DNA of 64,000 nucleotides, taken from Eonycteris spelaea (taxonomy: Eukaryota; Chordata; Mammalia; Chiroptera; Pteropodidae). The notes beneath the pieces are model-generated. The model worked only from the letters and a program-made list of their open reading frames with translations, did not search any database and was not told the DNA's origin. This document shows positions 12,010 through 21,429 of this stretch, one piece after another. How positions within the stretch are numbered: the stretch's first letter is position 1; each line of letters starts with the position of its first letter. The position numbers and the translations under genes are program-made. The stretch lies in contig PUFA01000068.1 of assembly GCA_003508835.1 (NCBI GenBank), positions 2,232,001 through 2,296,000 of the forward strand, written 5' to 3'.

Positions 12010-12255
12010 GTGGTGTAGCGCAGATATTTAGGGCTTGGGCACTTGAGAGAGCCATGAATTCTAGATTCAAATTCCAGCAACACCCCCATCTACCCTGTCC
12101 AATAGCTGTGAAAGCTTGGGCAAGTATTTCTCAATGCCTCTATTTTCATATCTCTAAAATTGAGATGATGATAGTACCTCCTTTCCAAGGCTGTGAGGAT
12201 TATGAGTTAATACATGCAAAGTACTTAGTGCCCCTCATGTAATAAATATTAATAA
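12010..12255 (+). mobile_element. MIR SINE, sense
   Basis: The MIR motif order is present: AATTCTAGATTCAAATTCC, AGCTGTGAAAGCTTGGGCAAG, CTCTAAAATTGAGATGATG, GTGAGGATTATGAGTTAATAC, AATAAATATTAATAA. This tRNA-derived SINE was mobilised by L2 and is ancient and inactive. Confidence 0.85.
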
Positions 12256-12264
12256 ATATTAATT

Positions 12265-12355
12265 ATGACCGAGAACAGTCTCCATCTTTCTTATTCACCA
12301 GCACTTCCTGGTACATAGTAGATTCCAACTGAATTTACTGGTTGTCAATAAAAGG
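12265..12355 (+). mobile_element. L2 3'-end fragment, sense
   Basis: TCACCAGCACTTCCTGGTACATAGTAGATTCC (12296-12327) followed by AACTGAATTTACTGG resembles the GCCTGGCACATAGTAGGC...AATAAATATTTGTTG end of L2. It is short and diverged. Confidence 0.5.
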
Positions 12356-12359
12356 GGAA

Positions 12360-12960
12360 GAGATCTTTTTGTTGATCTGAAAAATAAAAAAGGGAGATGT
12401 GCCAACTACCCACCTCTCTTCTGTAGCTCCTGGGCTAGAAAAGGACCCGTTTCTAGTCCTGGCATTACCCTTGAAGATGGCAGCTTCTTGGTAAAACCCC
12501 TAATAGTAAACCACCAGAAACTTCCCCTTGCCCTCTGCAGCTATAGAAGTAGAACTGATTCATCCTAAGACCCACAGAAATTAAAAAAAAAAAACTAATA
12601 ATTTTAGTCTCAACAATCTTAGCTTGTTTACCTGACATTTAATAATATTTGAGAAATTTTAAAATTTTGGTGTACAATTATCATTGACCAAGAATAATTA
12701 CTTTTCATTCATTTATTCAAAATAATGTACTATAAATCAAGTATTTGATATGACCTCTACTTCTTCTTAGGCAATACTGACTCATAAACAATACTCTCCA
12801 AGAAAATCTCCCCAAAATATTCAGTATTTTGCTCTCTTCTCTGGGGCTCATCAAGCTCTTCAACCACTGCAATCCTGACTCTCAGAATCTGACCCCATTG
12901 GAACCAAACTCCTGAACTAGAATCCCTACCAAAGTCTGAAAAACTGACCTACTCAAGCCA
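12360..12960. other. Unassigned sequence
   Basis: No gene or recognised repeat. AT-rich, with an A12-type run near 12583. Confidence 0.4.
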
Positions 12961-12964
12961 CCTA

Positions 12965-13250
12965 TTCTGCAGGAATGAGAAACTGAGACCCAGAGAGGGG
13001 AAATGTCTTGTTCGACACCACATAGGTTGTTGTTTGCTCAATCAACATAGATGTCAATTAACAAAGATGTATAGAGTGAAGACTATGTGTCCTGTACTGG
13101 ACACACTCTGGAGCATCAGAGAAATAATAACTAGTCAGAGCCCGAAATGCCATCCTTTTTCCTGATGCTCCTTCCTCTTTGCAGTGTCTCAAAAGAAGTA
13201 GAGGGGTGTCTCCAAGAAGATCAGGAAGAACAACAAGAGGGATTTGGAGT
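12965..13250 (-). mobile_element. MIR then L2-like fragments, antisense
   Basis: AATGAGAAACTGAGACCCAG at about 12974 with GAGAGGGGAAATGTCTTG is reverse MIR. From about 13040, sequence around TGTATAGAGTGAAGACTATG resembles a decayed antisense L2 3' region. The second part is less certain. Confidence 0.5.
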
Positions 13251-14690
13251 GGGTAAAATTGGGGATAGCATGATAAATCTCCTAAATCACTTTTGTAAGG
13301 GGCAACTTGTGATTTACTAACCTTTGTGTGCCCTGAGATGGCTAGCAGTTTTGTCCATAGGAAATACAAGAGTTCAGTAAGCAGAATAGAATCATATTCA
13401 CGTAAATGAAATGGAACTTGCAAAAGAAAGAGACAGATGGGATAGAAAGAGATGGGCTGAGTTGGGATGGGATGGGAGAGCACAGGGAGAGATCTGATGA
13501 CCTTGAATTAAACGAACTGAAATCAAATCCATGGTGAGTGGGCAAGAATCTATGTTCAACCATCCACATTCTCACTTTCCCTCCTCGTGGCAAGGAGGCT
13601 GGCAGCATGCTGTGATTAAAAAAAGCTACACATCATCTTGGCCTTTCAGTCTTATGTAATAACCCACTGGGTCTACAAGTCCCAAAGAAAGTCTAGGACC
13701 TCTAATATGTCCCCAAGTAAAATGGAAGAAAGTGCCTGAGTCCAAAGAAAGAGAAACACTGAGCCTATTATATAACCTCTTTTCCACAGAAACACGAATT
13801 AGAATTAACCATCAGATTTTCAGGCTGCTTTCCCCATGGCAAAAAAAAAAAGTTTCCAAGCACTTTCGGAACTTTCTAAGGATAATTATGTGGATAAGCA
13901 TGGTGTTTGTTACTTGAAGAAAACAGACCAATCAATACTTCACATCCTGAAGAGAGAAAGTGTGATTAAAAAGGATCCAGGATAGTCTGGGAGCTCATCC
14001 AGTTTCATCCTGAGCTAAGACTATGGACATCACTGCTGCCTGTATCTGTGCCAGGATCTTCATGAACCTGAAATCCAAAGCTGTGATTCATCATCATCTC
14101 AGCAAGCATTTGCTCCACACCCACTTCAAAGTTCCCAGTACCTTCTTGCTGCTTCTTCGATGGCTAGAGCAACTGTATGCAGGGAAATAACCTCCAGCAA
14201 CAGAGAAGGAGATGGGCAGCCTGCCAGAGCATAGCATCTGAGTCAAGTCTGTTTCAGACAGATCATTTTGCCTCTGCTGCAATTCCTCACGGCTGCTGTG
14301 TCAGAACATTTCAGACCCTTTGTATTCAGAATATGCTCAGTTCGAAACTGTGTGGCAGACACAAACTTTGACCACCATCCTCCTTTCACCCTCAACATTC
14401 AGGGATCATCTCACTCCCAACCCAGATCGAATAGCCTGGCTTTGGTTCCAGTAAGCTTCTGTTACCAGAACTCAGAACTACATACTTTGGCAAAGCCTAC
14501 AAAGATGCTGATAAGCCAGTGGGTGAACAAGTCAGCCTCAGATGTGACCTGGCCTGTGGTCCACCTGCTGCTTTACTACCAAATACAGCTGGTCCTGGGC
14601 AACAGTGGGAAGCAAAAAAACTTGATGCGAATGACCTACCATCTTCCATCAAAGTATACCCACAGATATCCAATCAACTATAGGAATTTT
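13250..14690. other. Unassigned sequence
   Basis: It contains the longest frames of the first 20 kb (141 codons on minus, 13058-13483; 170 codons on plus, 14268-14780). Neither shows a domain, signal or repeat pattern I recognise, and the plus frame runs into an MLT1 LTR, which argues against a real gene. Confidence 0.4.
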
Positions 14691-15165
14691 TTTTTAATGG
14701 CTACAGGTCTTTTGATAATCCTGCCATCAGAGGCGGGATCTTTGTCCCCTCCCTTGAAACTGGGTAAGTTTGTGACTTAACTATAACCAACAGAATGGTA
14801 GAATGAAGGTTTTGAGACTTCTGAGGCTCCATCAGAAAAGGTGATATGGTTTCTGCCTTGTTCGCTAGGGTACTTACTTTTGAAGCCCTGGGACACAATG
14901 TAAGAAGTTCAGCTTCCTTGAGGCCACCATGCTGTTGGAACATCCAGGTCACATAGAGAGGCTACGTATAGGTATTCAGATCAACAGTACCAGCTAGCTG
15001 ATGACCAACATCAACTATTAGACGTGGAAGTGAAAGTGCTTTCATAGGAATCCAGTCCCAGCCATAAAGTCATCCCTATCCATTAAGGGTGAGAAAAGAC
15101 ATTCCCACTGTGCCTTTTCTGGAATTCCTGACCCTCAGAATCCATGGGCATAATAAAGTGTTGTT
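14690..15165 (+). mobile_element. MLT1-type MaLR LTR, sense
   Basis: GAGGCGGGATCTTTGTCCCC, CTGGGTAAGTTTGTGACTTA, CAACAGAATGGTAGAATGAA, CACAATGTAAGAAGTTCAGC and the terminal GCATAATAAAGTGTTGTTGG occur in MLT1 order. It is a solo LTR relic of an ERVL-MaLR retrotransposon, with no internal genes. Confidence 0.75.
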
Positions 15166-15320
15166 GGTAAACCAGCAGATGGACATCACCCGGGAGCTCA
15201 TTAGAAATGCAGGAACTCAGGCTTCACCTAGGACCCACTGAATCAAAAATCTACATTTTAACAAGATCCCTAGGTGATTCATATGTACACTGAAATATAA
15301 GAAGCACTACAGTCCAGCGA
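15165..15320 (-). mobile_element. MER5A-like hAT MITE
   Basis: ATCACCCGGGAGCTCATTAG, CCACTGAATCAAAAATCTAC, AACAAGATCCCTAGGTGATTC and the terminal TAAGAAGCACTAC match the palindromic layout of MER5A-class elements. The 5' terminus is eroded and no target duplication was identified. Confidence 0.65.
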
Positions 15321-15559
15321 GACCGTAGGAAACTGGCTTTCAGCTAGCTTCTAATTAGAACAATGATACAAATCTCAATGCTGACCATGGTCCCTCCTGG
15401 AAGTCAGCTAGGATAAAAAACTTTTTTTTTTTTTATTAGAAAATCAGTTCTTTTGAGGGCAAGACATTCTCTTCTGCTGATCTTTATTTATATAAATTAG
15501 GTTTCCAATGAAAGAATATATTAGTTATATTAGCACCATCGACAGCAACTGGCTCATCA

Positions 15560-15630
15560 GATCTGAGAAGAAGGAATGCTTTAAGCTACTAAATTTTTGC
15601 ATGACTTTTAGCAGCAAGAATAACTGGGAC
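15560..15630 (+). mobile_element. MLT1-like LTR 3' end
   Basis: AAGCTACTAAATTTTTGCATGAC followed by TTTTAGCAGCAAGAATAACTG resembles the AAGCCACTAAGTTT...GCAGCAATAGATAACTG end of MLT1. It may be the detached 3' part of the LTR at 14690. Confidence 0.5.
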
Positions 15631-15634
15631 AAAC

Positions 15635-15785
15635 AGTCTGACATAGTGTTTAAAGTCAAACAGACTGGCATTTAAATTCCAGCTCTATCCCCTAAGCAAA
15701 GGTAGCAAGCGACCCACTAAGCCTGCTTCATGTCTGTAAAGTAGTAGTAATAAAGCTTCTATCGAATTTTTGTGAGAAATTAACT
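15635..15785 (+). mobile_element. MIR SINE, sense, decayed
   Basis: AAACAGACTGGCATTTAAATTCCAGCTCT (15658-15686) is the MIR head; CATGTCTGTAAAGTAGTAGTAATA follows in MIR order. Confidence 0.7.
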
Positions 15786-16370
15786 AATTTGGAATTGTAC
15801 GTGGAAACAGTACCCCTTCCATACGTGTTTGTTCCCTTTCTCCCCTGCCACTCATTCCTCCTGAGTTCTGCATCGTCAGAGTCAGACTCTAGGTGCAACA
15901 TAACTGTACGGCTCGCCCGGCCCCTAACCATCTCAAAACATCTAGGTCTCTTGGCTCAATTCTGATATTCAGCTCAGGGTCAATTACGACCCAGAACTGA
16001 AGCCACCTTATACAAACATCATTCTATCCCTTCTGGACCCTAGGGTGGCACAAGGTTTGTGGAGGCACCTCCAAAGAAAGGAGAGTGACTTTAGCAGGCT
16101 CCCAAAATATATCCGCCACATACCTGAGGGAATGGGGAGTGGAAATAGCCCAGAGACAATCTAGCCTAAAACCTGGAAAAAAAGCATAAACAGAACAAAA
16201 AAATAAGATCCCAGCATCCCCTCAAGTGATTTTTCTTTTGTGTGGAATGTAGGTCTCATTCCACAACTCTCAGACTCAAGCCTAGGTGTGTCAGCTGTGT
16301 CCATGGGCCCCATTTCTTTAGCAGTAAATGAGAGTCAGTATAAGAAAATGATAATCTTTTTCCCTGACTC
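15785..16370. other. Unassigned sequence
   Basis: No gene or recognised repeat. A 67-codon minus frame (15728-15931) overlaps the preceding MIR and is judged incidental. Confidence 0.4.
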
Positions 16371-16374
16371 CCTA

Positions 16375-16475
16375 GAATAGTGAGGGAGTGCTGCGTGCCA
16401 GGCATTGCACTCAGCACCGGAGACACTGTGCCCAGAGAACCTAGTATGATTGCAGGGAAAGTAGACTTGTTAAAA
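16375..16475 (-). mobile_element. L2 3'-end fragment, antisense
   Basis: CTGCGTGCCAGGCATTGCAC at about 16391, then TCAGCACCGGAGACACTGTG, corresponds to the reverse complement of the L2 tail region. Confidence 0.55.
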
Positions 16476-16489
16476 TAATTATTCTACCA

Positions 16490-16642
16490 CAGAGTTCTCC
16501 AAAGTATGATCGGATGATGCAGCATTTCATAGGTTCCTCCTTAAAATGCAAATTCCTAGGTCTCCCCCTAGATATACTGAGTCAGAAACAATGGGGTTGG
16601 AGCCCCGGGAAATGCTATGAGTGAAAGGTTAGAGAACCATTG
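16490..16642. mobile_element. MER5A-like hAT MITE with 8-bp flanking repeats
   Basis: The element begins CAGAGTTCTCCAAAGTATG and ends GGTTAGAGAACCATTG. The flanks TTCTACCA (16482-16489) and CTCTACCC (16643-16650) match at 6 of 8 positions, consistent with an old hAT target duplication. Internal motif TGAGTCAGAAACAATGGGG fits MER5A. Confidence 0.75.
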
Positions 16643-16644
16643 CT

Positions 16645-17285
16645 CTACCCCATGAGAAGTGTCACGGTTGTGCCGTGGCCACAGGAAGAGGAGTTTGAGA
16701 AGGCTTCGTCAAGGCGCAACTTTTGAGTTGTCACAAATGTGTTTGCCAGGAAGAGAATGAGGATAGTACTCCAGGCAGAAGAAAAAGCAAAAGCCCAGAA
16801 GCATGAGAATCATGGCAGCCTCTGAGGTTGCAGAGAACACACCCATCTAATTTGGAGCATCAAACATTTCTAGAAGATTGGCAGGATATAGGACAAGCCA
16901 ACTGGGAAGGACCAAGGCTTAAAATGTAAGAAGTTCATGGGGTCTTTCTCTGATTTGCATTCTCATTTAATATTATGGGTGAGAAAAAGTAACTTTTCCC
17001 CTACCCTTCTAGGTTCTTGGATGAGACCCACCACCACCACCCCCCCTCCAACCACTCCTTCCTACCCCATAATTAAAGATGAATTCACAAGAGAAAAACA
17101 GAAGTTGAATAACATGTATACCTCCTGTATACATGGGAGATACCCAGGAAAACAGTAATTGTCAGAAAGGACCCAAGCCACCACCTTAAATAACATCTCC
17201 ATCTAAGGACACTAGAAAGATTGGGTGGGGGACATTTTGGGGCGGTTATCCGGCAAAGCACAGTAAACAAGGGCAAGATTGTCAT
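16645..17285. other. Unassigned sequence with a CCA/C-rich patch
   Basis: No gene was recognised. A (CCA)n/C7-rich patch at about 17029-17046 is the only local structure noted. Confidence 0.4.
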
Positions 17286-18585
17286 GCAGATTTAAGTCCC
17301 TGCCTTCTCCATTGATAAGCTTCTAGAAATTTAGTTCTCTTCTTCCTGGCACAGAACGTTATCTTTACAAATGGAGATTTCCCTTATAAACGTGAACGTC
17401 TCTTCCAAAAGAGTAACTTCTATTCCGTTTTCAGAGTTTCTCCTGTATTTGCTCTTTCTTAAAAATAATCAGCCTAAACTAATCCTTATGCCAAAGAGGC
17501 ACATTTTAGGATGGCAAATTGTGTTCCCCTTCAGTATCATTTTTCTGAAATTCACTTTTCCTGCCATTACCTTAGCCCAAAAGTACTTGTCCAACACTAC
17601 TATTAAAACACTATTAGGACAGAGGACCTAGAGCTGGTAACATCTAATGCCACTGACAGGAAGGAGAATTGAATGCATCCCAGATCTGTCAGCTAAAGGA
17701 AAAAGAAATCATTCCTTGACCTTCTCTGGAAAACCCGAGCAGACTGGGATTGCTTTGGCCAGAGTGGCTGCTCAGGTGCCAGCCAAGGTCCAAGAGCTGC
17801 TTTGTTTCACTGCCAGCCTAGAGAAACAGATTCTCCAAGAACTTCTCTCCCCAAGCCAGGAACATCAAGTGACCTTGAGCCACACTTCCCTCCTCCCCAC
17901 ATCCTACTCAGGACCTGGTATTTCCATTTCTAAATTCTTCCAAACAGCCACATGTGGTTAAATAATGGCAAAAATCCTCACCCAGAAATGTTCTCCCCCT
18001 CCTCTTTTATTGTCAATAGGGACAATTAACTTTTAAAATAGTCGCCCAAGGTACGATTGATAGGAAATCACTACTTGTCATTTCCAGCTCCATAGGAAGT
18101 GTCATTCAAACTTCGCTAAGCCTTTTATTTCCTACATTTGCTCCCCCATGAACTGCGGCTTGTCAGCTGCCCATTCCAGAAACAGCGGAGACCCTGAGTA
18201 TCCGGCAGTAGTTTTCATAGAGCGATTCCTCCAGCCTAACAGGTCAAATTTCCGGGTCTCTTTATTCTCTCTTCACATAAAACTACCCCTCCCGGAACTG
18301 CATGTCCAACTCTCTTCAGGTACCAGTTAGAACAAAGAATTAGGGCTTAATTTCCTTCTTTTCCTTCTCCACACCTCCTCTACCCACTGCCTCCACACAG
18401 CAACACCACAGGAACCCCAGTCTCCTTAGAAAATCAAGTAATTTTATGAGGTTCCAGAATTTCCTTTCTTACACTTCTATCGTACAGGATTTTTTTTAGG
18501 AGTCTGCTTTTCGGGCCAGCAGAGTTTCATGCAGACAGTGTGAAGATGTCCATGTTCAAGAGCTGGGCTGAGCCTGCCAGAGCTC
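17285..18585. other. Repeat-free stretch with promoter/enhancer-like motifs
   Basis: About 1.3 kb in which I recognise no transposon, unusual in this window. It contains a RUNX-type TGTGGTT (17953-17959), an ETS-type CCCGGAA near 18292, and ACTACCCCTCCCGGAACTGC (18282-18301), loosely like the ZNF143/SBS promoter motif. Open frames of 86 and 104 codons (17371-17631, 17647-17961) show no family similarity. It could be ordinary unique DNA, a regulatory element or an eroded repeat I fail to recognise. Confidence 0.35.
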
Positions 18586-18589
18586 ACAG

Positions 18590-18765
18590 GAAGGGCTAAA
18601 GTTTTGTCATTTGAATGACCTGGATTTAAATTCTAATTCTCCCGGATACAGGCTGTGTCACCTTGACCAATATGTTTTCCTTATGAAACTTTAATTTTCT
18701 CTTTTGTATGTGGAAACGATGTTAACATCTGCAGTTTTAGTTTAAGAATTAAATAAAGCAATCGT
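18590..18765 (+). mobile_element. MIR SINE, sense, decayed
   Basis: AATGACCTGGATTTAAATTC, GGCTGTGTCACCTTGACCAA and GTTTAAGAATTAAATAAAGC follow the MIR order. Confidence 0.75.
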
Positions 18766-18859
18766 GGCGGACCCTGTAGATTGTCACTCTCCACTTTACT
18801 ATCGCTGGGCACCTTCCATATTAGAAGCTGGAAAACAGTATTTACTTGCCCAGTCTATC

Positions 18860-19225
18860 TTTCAATAAAGGGTGATCTGGTCTGGTAACAGTTCTAGACA
18901 GTGGGCTATAAGCAGAAGTCTGACAGGGGTCCAAAAAGTTTCTGCTTTACTAATGAAAGGGATAGATGAAGCTGACCCCTTTTCCCCCTTTTTCCCCTTC
19001 CTTGAACAAAAATGTGATATCTGGAGTTGCAGGAGCCATTCTGCGACCAAGAGTATCTCACAGTCATCAGCCCTGACATCATTAAGACATTGAGTCGGTC
19101 AGTACGAAGCCATCAAATTCCAGATTTCTCATGATGTGGTGGTGGGGAAAGTGCTTCTTTATTTAAACCACTACAAGTTGAACTTTGTTTCTTGCTACCA
19201 AATGAATTCCTGATGTAAGTGATCT
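18860..19225 (+). mobile_element. MaLR/MLT-like LTR, sense
   Basis: TGCAGGAGCCATTCTGCGACC (19028-19048) and the terminal TTATTTAAACCACTACAAGTTG (19160-19181) with TTTGTTTCTTGCTACCAAATG are like the 3' half of MLT/MST-type LTRs. Start and subfamily are uncertain. Confidence 0.5.
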
Positions 19226-19229
19226 GTAT

Positions 19230-20550
19230 AAACTGCTACAAATGTCACTGGTACTCATTAATTGGTTCTGTTCTCAGCCCCTCATACCCCATGTCTTCTC
19301 CTCAAAATATAAAGTCCTAATGTATAGCATTGAGTTATTCATATTCAGGGTAGGATTTGGCCCAGAATAAAGATCCAGGCTGGCTTTCGAGGCCTCTATA
19401 TACTGTTTCTTCTTCCCGCACCCGCCTGCACACTGTTGTCAGAATCCTAGTCAATGCCAGTTAAGTCAATTGGTTATACCCCACAGTAATCATGCCTGTT
19501 CTTTCCCCAACTATCCACCCTCCATTCCTGCCTTCCCTCTCAACCAAAATTGTGTCCATCCTTTAATTGCTAGTTGCCACCAGATGCAGCCAGGCACAGC
19601 CAGGAGAGCAAAGAGAATCATGTGGTACATAGTTGTCCCATTTAGCCGTAGAAAGACAGGAAAACATGGCTACTCAAATAAGCCCTTGGAAAATGGAATA
19701 CAGTTTTTATAATCAATAATAAAGCACAAAGCTGTATTGAGTAGCTGCAGAGCAGCCATCGGATCTTGATTTTGGTTGTGGTAGTCATGAAAATGAAAGA
19801 GCTGGAGAACCAAGGTGATTCAGGGGCTTCCCACGAGGTGTCGAGAAAAGGGATACAGGGAGTACAGGCTGAAAAGGATGGAAACAGTGCAGATTGAGGG
19901 TACGGCAGAAGCTCCACAAGGTCCCAGACAGAAAAAGGGGCAATTGGATTACAAAGGCTTTGGAAGACTGTCTCCTGCCATAACCACTCAGCACAGAGGG
20001 GCAGTGGATTGCCAGGTGGTTAACCAGATAGAGGATGAAGGACAAGAGGACGATCACATTGTCCTTCAGGTAGAATTCCTGGGGTGTATCAGCAGCTGCC
20101 TGCCATACAGCCGTGATTGTGTTCTTCTTGGGTAAATTGTGACACCTGCTGGTTTATAATGGAGAAAACCCAGACTTCAAGATTTGAAAAAAATTGCCTA
20201 GTATCAGTGCAGTGCAAATGGCTCCCAAATGAACTAGGTTCTTAGCTAGTGAGATATGGTGTGTCTTTGAGATTCTGTTGCCACATGAAGGTTCAGCCTC
20301 CTATGACCACAGCTGTTTCTAAAGTCCTGGAAGGATAAGGGAAGTAACCAGAAGGTGAGCCACTGTCATAGAAATATCACAAAGGTGGACTGCCTCTCCA
20401 TCTTTGTGGCCTGAGGACATTAAACAAATCTAAATCACTTCCTGTTTCATTGTGATCTTTTCAAATTATCTTTATTCTACTTCTCTTATGGTTGTATGTG
20501 TAAGGAATCCAATGATAGGCTTATTGAAGCCACAAATGTATTTTTGTGTT
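19230..20550. other. Unassigned sequence with an unrecognised minus-strand frame
   Basis: A 90-codon minus frame (19785-20057) contains a hydrophobic run with residues such as VIVLLSFILYLV, and neighbouring frames on both strands are also open. I could not match it to any family, see no upstream promoter or splice context, and judge it unproven. A degraded retrocopy is possible. Confidence 0.35.
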
Positions 20551-20720
20551 TTTCAAGCATCGTTTGAGCATCTATCATGTGCTATCTACCATAGTATTAG
20601 AGATGCAAACATATAGATACATATATACAAGTATAGTCGTGTGCATATATATGCACACGCAGCACATAGTGGTAATACAAAAGTGAATGAAACACAGTTC
20701 TAGTCTAGGAGGAGGGACAT
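20550..20720 (-). mobile_element. L2 3'-end fragment, antisense
   Basis: TTTGAGCATCTATCATGTGC followed by ACAAAAGTGAATGAAACACAG is reverse L2, interrupted by an AT-rich palindromic patch at 20590-20660. Confidence 0.6.
20638..20659. repeat. 22-bp perfect palindrome
   Basis: CGTGTGCATAT followed directly by ATATGCACACG is a perfect self-complementary 22-mer with no spacer. It sits inside an antisense L2 relic and probably arose from AT/GT microsatellite expansion. Confidence 0.95.
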
Positions 20721-20749
20721 ACAAGCAAACCAAAGAATCCTGTTCTCTT

Positions 20750-21265
20750 TTCCTAAGCTCTTTTCCCTCATCTTGTCTTTCAAGTCTCAGCTCACTTGTC
20801 ACCTCCTCTGGGAAACCTTCCTCTGGGAAACCACACTCACCCCAATTAAGCCAGGTCCCTTCTGATACTGAGTGTGTCCTACCATTCTTTAGGAGCATAG
20901 CGCCTGGAGTCATGTGACTCCAGATTCAGACCCTAGCACCTGCCCTCTCAACCAGCTGTAGGACCTTGGGCGAGTCAACAAGCATCACCAAGCCTTGGCT
21001 TCATCTTCTGTAAATGTGGGTAACAACGCCACTTCCTGGGGTGTGATAAGCGTTAAGTAAAAGGAACGCAGAACACATAGAACAGCACTTGATTAACAAG
21101 TTCTCAAGAAATATAATTTTTGTATTGTTTATGAAATTTTTAATTTAATGTCTACCCCTCCCACCATACTATTAATTTCAAGAAGGCAGAGGCCTTATCA
21201 ATTTTATTTATGTCATATTTCCTACACCTACTACAGTACCTCAAACACCTAGAAAATGCAAATAA
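20750..21265 (+). mobile_element. L2 3' region, sense, interrupted by a MIR
   Basis: TCAAGTCTCAGCTCACTTGTCACCTCCTCTGGGAAACC (20781-20818) is a conserved L2 3' motif. After the MIR, the L2 resumes at about 21125, with TTTCAAGAAGGCAGAGGCC (21176) and TACAGTACCTCAAACACC (21233). CTCTGGGAAACC occurs twice in tandem (20807-20818, 20821-20832). Confidence 0.75.
20885..21115 (+). mobile_element. MIR SINE inserted in L2, sense
   Basis: AGCATAGCGCCTGGAGTCATG, ACCAGCTGTAGGACCTTGGGC, TCATCTTCTGTAAATGTGGG and AGAACAGCACTTGATTAAC follow the MIR layout. Confidence 0.8.
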
Positions 21266-21385
21266 TAGTGACTACTTCTTAGGAGTGTTGTCAGATTAAA
21301 GGCATTAATATCTGTAGTAAGCAGTAAAGCAGTTATCACATAGCTGAAAACACAGGTAAGTACTCAACTGATATTAGCAAATAAA
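21262..21385 (+). mobile_element. MIR SINE 3' half, sense
   Basis: AATAATAGTGACTACTTCTTAGG, then TGTCAGATTAAAGGCATTAATA and TAAGTACTCAACTGATATTAG, correspond to the 3' half of MIR. Confidence 0.65.
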
Positions 21386-21429
21386 GTAAATATAGTTTCA
21401 GAAGTAACATAGAAAACTTAATTTAACCT

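Noticed and set aside
13058..13608. Overlapping minus-strand frames (141 and 88 codons)
   Set aside because: Pyrimidine-rich antisense composition explains the open frames; no family match and the first begins within an L2-like relic.
14268..14780. A 170-codon plus-strand frame as a gene
   Set aside because: It runs into an MLT1 LTR, shows no domain, and has no recognisable exon borders.
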